Assembly: GCA_937897645.1 (NCBI GenBank) | Contig: CALCNV010000085.1 | Coordinates: 1 to 61,667, forward strand | Length of the DNA stretch: 61,667 nt | Origin: an uncultured Lysobacteraceae bacterium | GTDB taxonomy: Bacteria; Pseudomonadota; Gammaproteobacteria; Xanthomonadales; Xanthomonadaceae | Direction: 5' to 3' | Shown: positions 42,319 through 48,935 of the stretch, one piece after another | Layout of the letters: each line of letters begins with the position of its first letter | How positions within the stretch are numbered: position 1 is the first letter of the stretch | Made by a program: the position numbers and the translations under genes | Notes under the pieces: generated by a model | Told to the model about the DNA's origin: nothing | What the model saw: only the letters and a program-made list of their open reading frames with translations | Database searches by the model: none

Positions 42319-43187
42319 TGAGCGAGATCAAGGTTTCCGCCGGCCTTTACCGCCGCCGCAGGGTCACCAATGCCATCGCACTGACGCTATCGTGCGCCAC
42401 TGCATTCTTTGGCCTGTTCTTCCTTGCCTGGATCCTGTGGACCCTGGTGGCCAAGGGCATGTCCGGCATCAACATCCAGTTGTTCACCCAGATGACCCCG
42501 CCACCGATGGAAGCAGGCGGCCTGGCCAATGCCTTCTTCGGCAGTGCGGTCATGTGCGCGATGGCGATCGCCATCGGCGCGCCGCTGGGCGTACTGGCCG
42601 GCACGTGGCTGGCCGAGTACGGCAATGCGCGCAAGGCCGGCACGGTGGTCAGGTTCGTCAACGACATCCTGCTGTCGGCACCGTCCATCGTGCTGGGCCT
42701 GTTCGTGTACACGCTTTTCATCATGCAGTTCGGCGGCGGATTCTCCGCAATGGCCGGCGCGTTGGCACTCGGCTTCATCGTGCTGCCGGTGGTGGTGCGT
42801 ACCACCGATGAAATGCTGCGCCTGGTGCCGTCGCAGATGCGGGAAGCGGCACTCTCGCTGGGCGTGCCGCAGTGGAAGGTGATCGTGCAGGTGCTGTACC
42901 GCAGTGCGTCGGCAGGCATCGTCACCGGCATCCTGCTGGCCTTGGCGCGCATCAGCGGCGAAACCGCACCGCTTTTGTTCACTGCTTTCGGCAGCCAGTA
43001 CTGGAACGCGAACGTGATGCAGCCCATGGCCAGCGTGCCGGTGGTGATGAACCAGTTCGCCGGCAGCCCGTATGAAACCTGGCAGACCCTGGCATGGGCC
43101 GGCGCACTGGTGCTGACCGTGTTCGTGCTGCTGGTCAGCCTGTCGGCGCGCGGCATCCTCCTGCGCAACAAGATCTCCCATGACTAA
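42318..43187 (+). CDS. pstA: phosphate ABC transporter permease PstA
   Basis: 289 aa, six membrane segments. The EAA loop is MREAALSLGVPQWKVIVQVLYRSASAGIVTGILLALARISGETAPLLFTA, typical of PstA. It overlaps pstB by eight bases if pstB starts at 43180. Confidence 0.98.
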   Translation: MSEIKVSAGLYRRRRVTNAIALTLSCATAFFGLFFLAWILWTLVAKGMSGINIQLFTQMTPPPMEAGGLANAFFGSAVMCAMAIAIGAPLGVLAGTWLAEYGNARKAGTVVRFVNDILLSAPSIVLGLFVYTLFIMQFGGGFSAMAGALALGFIVLPVVVRTTDEMLRLVPSQMREAALSLGVPQWKVIVQVLYRSASAGIVTGILLALARISGETAPLLFTAFGSQYWNANVMQPMASVPVVMNQFAGSPYETWQTLAWAGALVLTVFVLLVSLSARGILLRNKISHD

Positions 43188-44040
43188 TATCTCCTCGGAC
43201 CCGGCCATGAACGACGTTCAGCACACCGCCTCATCCACTTCACGCATCAACACCACGACCACCGACCGGGACGCACTGCCCCCGTCGCCCGTGAAGATGG
43301 CGGCCAAGGACCTGGACTTCTATTACGACAAGTTCCGCGCGCTGAAGAGCATCAACCTGGAAATCCCGGAGAAGCGCGTCACTGCGCTGATCGGTCCGTC
43401 AGGCTGCGGCAAGTCCACCCTGCTGCGCATCTTCAACCGCATCTACGCGATCTACCCGAAGATGGAAGCCAAGGGCGAAGTGCTGCTGGATGGCGAGAAC
43501 ATCCTGTCGCCGAAGTACCCGATGAACCGGCTGCGCAGCAAGGTGGGCATGGTGTTCCAGAAACCGGTGCCGTTCCCGATGACCATCTTCGAGAACATCG
43601 CCTACGCCATCCGCCACCACGAGAAAATCAGCAAGGCCGACATGAACGATCGCGTCGAGCACGCGCTCAACCAGGCCGCGCTGTGGGGCGAAGTCAAAGA
43701 CAAGCTGGGCCAGAGCGCGCTAGGCCTGTCCGGTGGCCAGCAACAGCGCCTGTGCATCGCCCGCGCCGTGGCCTTGAAGCCCGACGTGCTGCTGCTGGAC
43801 GAACCGACTTCGGCGCTGGACCCCATTTCCACCAGCCGCATCGAGCAACTGGTGGAAGAGCTGAAGAAGGACTACACCATCGCCATCGTCACCCACAACA
43901 TGCAGCAGGCCGCGCGCGTCTCCGACTACACCGCCTTCATGTACCTGGGCGACCTGATAGAACATGACGTGACCTCCAACATCTTCTCAAGACCCAGCAA
44001 GCAGCAGACCGAGGACTACATCACTGGTCGCTTCGGCTAA
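43180..44040 (+). CDS. pstB: phosphate ABC transporter ATP-binding protein PstB
   Basis: 286 aa. Walker A GPSGCGKST, signature LSGGQQQRLCIARA and Walker B LLLDEPTSALDP are intact. The N-terminal ~35 residues are Ser/Thr-rich and outside the ABC domain; the internal ATG at 43207 is an alternative start. The expected four-gene transporter pstS-C-A-B is completed here. Confidence 0.98.
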   Translation: MTNISSDPAMNDVQHTASSTSRINTTTTDRDALPPSPVKMAAKDLDFYYDKFRALKSINLEIPEKRVTALIGPSGCGKSTLLRIFNRIYAIYPKMEAKGEVLLDGENILSPKYPMNRLRSKVGMVFQKPVPFPMTIFENIAYAIRHHEKISKADMNDRVEHALNQAALWGEVKDKLGQSALGLSGGQQQRLCIARAVALKPDVLLLDEPTSALDPISTSRIEQLVEELKKDYTIAIVTHNMQQAARVSDYTAFMYLGDLIEHDVTSNIFSRPSKQQTEDYITGRFG

Positions 44041-44045
44041 GAAGC

Positions 44046-44211
44046 GAGGAACGAGGAACGAGGAACGAGAGTCGTAAATCCACAGGCCAAGCACTCACTC
44101 CTCACTCCTCACTCCTCACTCCTCACTCCTCACTCCTCACTCCTCACTCCTCACTCCTCACTCCTCACTACTCGCTACTCGTTCCTCGTTACTCATTCCT
44201 ACTCCTAACTC
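44046..44211. repeat. compound heptamer repeat element between pstB and phoU
   Basis: Three GAGGAAC units (44046-44066), then ten perfect CTCACTC units (44094-44163) and one variant, then a degenerate CTCGTTC-type end (44171-44211). The first and last parts are roughly complementary. It is the longest heptamer array in the window. Confidence 0.93.
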
Positions 44212-44222
44212 CCGGCCTCTCT

Positions 44223-44933
44223 ATGAACAACCAACCGCACGAACATATCGTCAAAAGCTACGACGAAGAACAGCGTCGCGTCGTCGGCGAGATCCTGCAC
44301 ATGGGCGAAATGGCCGTCTCGCAGCTGGAAGCCGCGCTGGACGTGGTGGAACGCCGCGACGACCGCGCGGCCCAGCGCATCGTCGGCAATGACGAAGCCA
44401 TCGACAGACTCGAAGCGCAGATCAGCCATGACGTGATGCAGATGGCGCTGCGCGGCCCGATGGCCCGCGACCTGCGCGAAATACTTGCCGGATTACGCAT
44501 CCCCGCCGACATCGAGCGCATCGGCGACTACGCCGCCAACGTGGCCAAGCGTTCGATCGCGCTGAACGTATCGCCGCCGATGCCGCACACCAGCAGCCTG
44601 CGCGCGCTGGGCGTGCTGGCCGCGCGCCAGGTGCGCGACGTGCTGGTGGCATACCGCGACGGTGACGCCGACCGCGCGCTGATGGTGCGTGCGCGTGACG
44701 CCAAACTCGACGCCGAGTACACCGCGCTGTTCCGCGAACTGCTGACCTACATGATGGAAGACGCGCGCAACATCACCCCGTGCACGCATCTGCTGTTCAT
44801 GGCCAAAAACCTGGAACGCATCGGCGACCATGCCACCAACATCGCCGAGAACATCTGGTTCCTGGTGCACGGCGACCAGCCGCTGCCGCCGCGCGACAAG
44901 CGCGACGACACCAGCACCACCGGCGCGGTCTGA
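44223..44933 (+). CDS. phoU: phosphate transport regulator PhoU
   Basis: 236 aa, all helical. Two repeated PhoU domains carry the metal-binding E/DxxxD pattern: VERRDDRAAQRIVGNDEAIDRLE and the ERIGDYAANVAKR / ERIGDHATNIAEN pair. It represses PhoR-PhoB signalling when phosphate is plentiful. The 180-base heptamer spacer separates it from pstB, so its expression relative to pst may depend on read-through of that repeat. phoB and phoR are not in the window. Confidence 0.98.
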   Translation: MNNQPHEHIVKSYDEEQRRVVGEILHMGEMAVSQLEAALDVVERRDDRAAQRIVGNDEAIDRLEAQISHDVMQMALRGPMARDLREILAGLRIPADIERIGDYAANVAKRSIALNVSPPMPHTSSLRALGVLAARQVRDVLVAYRDGDADRALMVRARDAKLDAEYTALFRELLTYMMEDARNITPCTHLLFMAKNLERIGDHATNIAENIWFLVHGDQPLPPRDKRDDTSTTGAV

Positions 44934-44950
44934 CCCCTCGCGATACGCAA

Positions 44951-44972
44951 GGGAGCAGCGTGCGCTGCTCCC
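44951..44972. terminator. hairpin downstream of phoU
   Basis: A 10-bp perfect stem GGGAGCAGCG/CGCTGCTCCC with a two-base turn in DNA (larger loop in RNA). There is no T tract, so termination would be weak or Rho-dependent. Confidence 0.45.
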
Positions 44973-45134
44973 CCGCACCCGGCACGATCGACACCACGCG
45001 GGCCCCCGCGGTACGCAGGCGGGGCCGGCGGAAAAGCTGCTGCAGTGCACACCGTCGTCTTTGCGTTCCCGTTACATGATCGCCGCTACACTTGCCTCCA
45101 GTCCGCGGCCCCGCCGCACACCCGGAGCAAGACC

Positions 45135-45566
45135 ATGAGCAACCCCAAGCACGCCCCCGTTTCCCTGGCCCTGTGCACCGCCCTTGCGGGTGGCTTGGCA
45201 CTGTCGGGTTCCGCATTCGCCATGCAGCCAATGGCCCAGGGCTACCTGCTGGCTCCGGGCACTGCCGCTGCCGGCGAGAAAGCGGCCGAAGGCAAATGCG
45301 GTGCCAGCAAGATGGCCGATGGCAGTTGTGGCGCGGACAAGAAGGCGGCCGAAGGCAAGTGCGGCATGGACAAGGTGGATACCGACAAGGACGGCAAGGT
45401 ATCGCGGGCGGAATTCGTGGCCGCGCACGCCGACAAGGCCGCCATGTTCGACACCATCGACACCAGCAAGGACGGATTCATCGATGCCGCCGAACACAAG
45501 GCGCACAAGGAAGGCAAGTGCGGCGAAGGAAAATGTGGTGAAGGCAAGTGCGGTGGCAGCGTCTGA
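45135..45566 (+). CDS. bufferin-type MNIO-modified RiPP precursor with two EF-hand loops
   Basis: 143 aa with start ATG 45135 and GGAG at 45124-45127. A Sec signal peptide ends after about residue 29 (SGSAFA). The mature chain has six cysteines, C55, C65, C77, C129, C134 and C139. Five are in EGKCG motifs and one in DGSCG, the motif known in HvfA/bufferin precursors whose Cys become oxazolone-thioamide or thio-oxazole copper ligands. Between the Cys clusters lie two canonical EF-hand calcium loops, D82-E93 (DTDKDGKVSRAE) and D109-E120 (DTSKDGFIDAAE). The enzyme genes follow directly. Copper buffering in the periplasm is the likely role; the EF-hands are unexpected. Confidence 0.88.
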   Translation: MSNPKHAPVSLALCTALAGGLALSGSAFAMQPMAQGYLLAPGTAAAGEKAAEGKCGASKMADGSCGADKKAAEGKCGMDKVDTDKDGKVSRAEFVAAHADKAAMFDTIDTSKDGFIDAAEHKAHKEGKCGEGKCGEGKCGGSV

Positions 45567-45600
45567 CGCTACGACCGCATGAACTTGTGACCGTCGTCGA

Positions 45601-46461
45601 TTGATTCCGGACTACTCGCCACTCCCTGCCGCAAGTGCAGGCCTGGGCTTGCGGCGCGCCTTGCTGGGCGCGCTGCAAGGTGCCGCGCCGGGTGCATTCG
45701 ATTTCCTCGAATGCGCGCCGGACAACTGGATTGGCGTAGGTGGCCGCTATGGCGAGGCACTTGCCGCACTTTCCTCGCGGCATGCGCTCACCTGCCACGG
45801 CCTGTCGCTGTCGCTGGGCGGCGTGGCACCACTGGACGAGGCTTTCCTCGCATGCATACGGCGTTTCCTCGACCAGCACCATGTCCGCCTGTACAGCGAA
45901 CACCTGAGCTATTGCACCGATGACGGACATCTCTACGACTTGATGCCGATCCCGTTCACGGAAGAAGCCGTGCACCACGTCGCCGCGCGCATACGCCGCG
46001 TGCAGGAGGTACTGGGCCGGCGCATCGCGGTGGAAAACGTCTCGTACTACGCCGCGCCCTACCAGGCCATGGCTGAGGTCGATTTCGTCAACGCCGTGCT
46101 GGCTGAAGCCGACTGCGACCTGCTGCTGGACGTCAACAACGTCTACGTCAACGCCATCAACCACGACTACGACGCCCGCGACTTCCTCGCACGCTTGCCG
46201 TCGACGCGCATTGCGTCGTATCACATCGCCGGTCATTACGACGAAGCCGACGACCTGAAAGTGGATACCCACGGCGCGCCGGTCAAGGAGGTGGTGTGGT
46301 CGCTGCTGGACGCCGCCTACCGCCTACATGGCGTGCGCCCTACCTTGCTGGAACGCGATTTCAACTTCCCGCCGTTGCCGGTGCTGCTGGCCGAAGTCGA
46401 ACGTATCCGCGTGCTGCAGCAGGCTGTGGACGTCGGCGCACGAGGTACCGCGCATGGCTGA
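45601..46461 (+). CDS. DUF692 multinuclear non-heme iron oxidative enzyme (MNIO, BufB-like)
   Basis: 286 aa with a TTG start at 45601, the only usable start after the in-frame stop at 45589. It is a TIM-barrel MNIO enzyme that oxidatively modifies precursor cysteines. Candidate metal ligands fit the family: H66 (CHG), E100-H101 (SEH), E145-N146 (VEN), D177 and N180 (LLLDVNN), H188, H208 and H212 (YHIAGH), D222 and H224 (VDTHG), E251 (LLERD). It lies 34 bases after the precursor gene and overlaps the DUF2063 gene by eight bases. Confidence 0.93.
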   Translation: MIPDYSPLPAASAGLGLRRALLGALQGAAPGAFDFLECAPDNWIGVGGRYGEALAALSSRHALTCHGLSLSLGGVAPLDEAFLACIRRFLDQHHVRLYSEHLSYCTDDGHLYDLMPIPFTEEAVHHVAARIRRVQEVLGRRIAVENVSYYAAPYQAMAEVDFVNAVLAEADCDLLLDVNNVYVNAINHDYDARDFLARLPSTRIASYHIAGHYDEADDLKVDTHGAPVKEVVWSLLDAAYRLHGVRPTLLERDFNFPPLPVLLAEVERIRVLQQAVDVGARGTAHG

Positions 46462-47206
46462 CGCCCTGCAACGGCAGCAGTTCCAGTTAGCCGCGCACCT
46501 GCGTGATCCGGCGCACTTCGAACCACCTCCTGGGCTGGAAGACCGCAGGCTGGCAATCTATCGCGAACTTTTCTTCAACAACATCGAAGGACTGCTGGCT
46601 GGCAACTTCCCGGTGATTCGCAAGACCCTGGGCGATGCGCGCTGGCAGTCTCTGGCGCGTGCGTTCTATGCAGGCCATCGCAGCCGCACGCCACTGTTCG
46701 CGGAGATCGGCCAGGAGTTCATCCGCTTCCTGCAGGATCGGGCGGCACAAGGCAGTGGAGATCCGGCATGGCTTGCCGAGATGGCCCACTACGAATGGGT
46801 GGAACTGGCGCTGCAGATCGCGGACGATGCGTTGCCCGCGCACGACCCGGACGGGGACCTGGTTGCCGGCATCCCGGTACTGTCACCGTTCGCCTGGGCA
46901 CTCGCCTACGCGTGGCCGGTGCCGCACATCGGCCCGGACTTTCAACCTGATGCCGCTGCGGACGCGCCAACCCTGCTGCTGGTGCGCCGTGACGCGCACT
47001 ACGACATCCGTTTCGCGGAGATTTCGCCGCTGGTGTACCGACTGGTCGAGATCCTGCGAACCGGGGAAGCAAGCGGTCGGCAGGCTTTGGAACTGCTGGC
47101 CAGCGAAGCAGGCGTCGATGATGTAGACGCATTCGTCGAACAAGGCGCCGCCATGCTCCAGCGCATGCGTGAGGAAGGCACGGTTATCGGGACCCGCCCT
47201 TTGTAG
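46454..47206 (+). CDS. DUF2063 protein, putative RiPP precursor-recognition partner (BufC-like)
   Basis: 250 aa with start ATG 46454 overlapping the MNIO gene. The N-terminal DUF2063 domain is recognisable: LQRQQFQLAAHLRDP, LAIYRELFFNNIEGLLAGNFPVIRKTLGDARWQSLARAFYAGHRSRTPLFAEIGQEFIRFL. The C-terminal half carries a strand-rich then helical region (APTLLLVRRDAHYDIRFAEISPLVYRLVEIL), as in partner proteins of MNIO enzymes that bind the precursor. The TAG stop is formed by the GTAG head of a REP. No DoxX-like membrane gene follows. Confidence 0.9.
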   Translation: MADALQRQQFQLAAHLRDPAHFEPPPGLEDRRLAIYRELFFNNIEGLLAGNFPVIRKTLGDARWQSLARAFYAGHRSRTPLFAEIGQEFIRFLQDRAAQGSGDPAWLAEMAHYEWVELALQIADDALPAHDPDGDLVAGIPVLSPFAWALAYAWPVPHIGPDFQPDAAADAPTLLLVRRDAHYDIRFAEISPLVYRLVEILRTGEASGRQALELLASEAGVDDVDAFVEQGAAMLQRMREEGTVIGTRPL

Positions 47207-47302
47207 GATCTGCGCAAGCTGCGACCTGCCCACTGCACAGCGAACGGAATGACCGCCGCGTGCGCGATAGGCGCGCGGTCGCAGCTTGCGCAGCTCCTAC
47301 AA
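47201..47302. repeat. GTAG-type REP pair, 26-bp arms
   Basis: Left arm 47201-47226 and right arm 47277-47302 are reverse complements with one mismatch. Each contains GTAGGA followed by a CTGCGCAAGCTGCG palindromic segment. The left GTAG provides the stop of the DUF2063 gene. Confidence 0.88.
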
Positions 47303-47338
47303 GGCCGGAGGCTTGCGGGCTCTGCTAGTCTTGTGGCG

Positions 47339-47965
47339 ATGAGCAACCCTGATGAATCCCTGCCGCCCAGCCCCATGTCCCGCCGCTTCCGTGGCTACCT
47401 GCCCGTGGTGGTCGACGTGGAAACCGGCGGCTTCGACTGGAACCGGCACGCCCTGCTGGAAATCGCGGTGGTGCCGATCGACCTGGACGAACAAGGCGCT
47501 TTCACCCTCGGCGACACCTCCAGCGCGCACCTGATCCCGGCGCCCGGAACCGACATCGATCCCAAGTCGCTGGAAATCACCGGCATCGTCCTCGACCATC
47601 CGTTCCGCCTGGCCAAGCCGGAGAAGGACGCACTGGAGCATGTGTTCGCACCGGTGCGCGCCGCGCTGAAGAAGCACGGTTGCCAGCGCGCGATCCTGGT
47701 CGGGCACAACGCGCACTTCGACCTGAACTTCCTCAACGCCGCCGTCGCTCGCAGTGGCCACAAGCGCAATCCGTTCCATCCTTTCAGCGTATTCGACACC
47801 GTGACCATGGCCGGCCTCGCCTACGGCCAGACCGTGTTGGCCCGCGCCATCAATGCCGCCGGCATGGAATGGAATGCGGACGAAGCGCACTCCGCCGTCT
47901 ACGACACCGAACAGACCGCGCGCCTGTTCTGCAAGATCGCCAACGCGTGGCCAAAGCCCACGTAG
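47339..47965 (+). CDS. rnt: ribonuclease T
   Basis: 208 aa with start ATG 47339. It is a DEDDh 3'-5' exonuclease that trims tRNA CCA and other stable RNA ends. Motif I is VVDVETGGFDW, motif II is HNAHFDLNFLN, and motif III is HSAVYDTEQTARLF with the catalytic His and Asp. The TAG stop is again supplied by a REP head. Confidence 0.97.
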   Translation: MSNPDESLPPSPMSRRFRGYLPVVVDVETGGFDWNRHALLEIAVVPIDLDEQGAFTLGDTSSAHLIPAPGTDIDPKSLEITGIVLDHPFRLAKPEKDALEHVFAPVRAALKKHGCQRAILVGHNAHFDLNFLNAAVARSGHKRNPFHPFSVFDTVTMAGLAYGQTVLARAINAAGMEWNADEAHSAVYDTEQTARLFCKIANAWPKPT

Positions 47966-48045
47966 GGTGGGCTTCAGCCCACCGCTCTTCGCTCCAAATC
48001 AACGCAATCGGATGGATGGCAATGGTGGGCCAAGGCCCACCCTGC
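47962..48045. repeat. GTAGGGTGGGC-type REP pair between convergent rnt and rlmB
   Basis: The left arm GTAGGGTGGGCTTCAGCCCACC starts at 47962 and forms its own hairpin. The right arm (48024-48045), read on the minus strand, is GCAGGGTGGGCCTTGGCCCACC. It lies in a convergent gap and may also act as a terminator for both genes. Confidence 0.85.
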
Positions 48046-48073
48046 ATCTTGCTCGGATCGGTAAAAATCAGGC

Positions 48074-48817
48074 TCAGCGCCGCTGGCGCACCACTTCGAA
48101 CAAGGTCACGCCGGTCGCAACCGACACGTTGAGGCTTTCGATGTCGCCGGGCATCGGGATCTTGATGAGTCCATCGCAATGCTCGCGCGTCAAGCGGCGC
48201 ATGCCGTCACCCTCGCCGCCCAGCACCAGCGCCACGTTGCCGCGCAGGTCGGTGTCGTACAGCGACGCATCGGCTTCGCCCGCCAGGCCGTAGATCCACA
48301 CGCCTAGTTTCTGCAGGTCGCGCAGGCAACGCGCCAGGTTGGTGACCGGGAAGATGGGCAACCGATCCGCCGCACCGGCCGAGGTCTTGCGCACGGTCGC
48401 GTTGACCGGCGCGGATTTGTCTTTGGGAATCACCACGGCGGTTGCGCCCGCCGCCGCCGCGCTGCGCAGGCAGGCGCCCAGGTTGTGCGGATCCTGCACG
48501 CCGTCCAGCACCAGCACCAGGGCCTTGCCTTCGGCGGCTTCGACCAGGCCAGCGAGCTCGCCTTCGTCCCAGGTCTTCGCGGCCGCATAGCGCGCCACCG
48601 CGCCCTGGTGGCGCAGGGCGCCACTGACGCCATCCAGCGCCTGCTGGGTGACGCGACGCACCTCGATGCCCTTGCGCCGCGCGTTCTCTTCGATCTCGGT
48701 GATGCGCGCATTCTTGCTGCCGCCTTCCAGCAGCACCTCGCGCACGTTGTCGGCATCGTTGTCGATGGCCGAAGCCACCGCGTTGATGCCGGCGATCCAC
48801 TGGTTCTGTTTGCTCAT
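48074..48817 (-). CDS. rlmB: 23S rRNA (guanosine2251-2'-O)-methyltransferase RlmB
   Basis: 247 aa with start ATG 48817; the frame extends 15 codons upstream without a ribosome site. It is a SpoU-family knotted methyltransferase. The N-terminal substrate-binding domain (WIAGINAVASAID) precedes motif 1 VLDGVQDPHNLGACLRSA, motif 2 ALVLGGEGDGMRRLTREHCD and motif 3 IPMPGDIESLNVSVATGV. It follows rnr on the same strand as in E. coli, here separated by a REP. Confidence 0.98.
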   Translation of the reverse strand: MSKQNQWIAGINAVASAIDNDADNVREVLLEGGSKNARITEIEENARRKGIEVRRVTQQALDGVSGALRHQGAVARYAAAKTWDEGELAGLVEAAEGKALVLVLDGVQDPHNLGACLRSAAAAGATAVVIPKDKSAPVNATVRKTSAGAADRLPIFPVTNLARCLRDLQKLGVWIYGLAGEADASLYDTDLRGNVALVLGGEGDGMRRLTREHCDGLIKIPMPGDIESLNVSVATGVTLFEVVRQRR

Positions 48818-48846
48818 GGTGCTGTGATCGAAAATAGGGATGTGGA

Positions 48847-48928
48847 GGTAGGAGCGCCCCATGGGCGCGAGCTCTTGGCTATCGATGGGTCAAGGATCAA
48901 AGGCTCGCGCCCATGGGGCGCTCCTACC
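48847..48928. repeat. GTAG-type REP pair, 25-bp perfect arms
   Basis: Arms 48847-48871 and 48904-48928 are perfect reverse complements with outer GGTAGGAGCGCCCCATGGGC. It lies between rnr and rlmB, which are co-directional. Confidence 0.9.
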
Positions 48929-48935
48929 AGTGGGA

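Noticed and set aside
44046..44211. Possible CRISPR array
   Set aside because: Units are 7 bases with no spacers; it is a simple tandem repeat. The 27-bp arrays at 6501 and 36287 also lack spacers and have no cas genes nearby.
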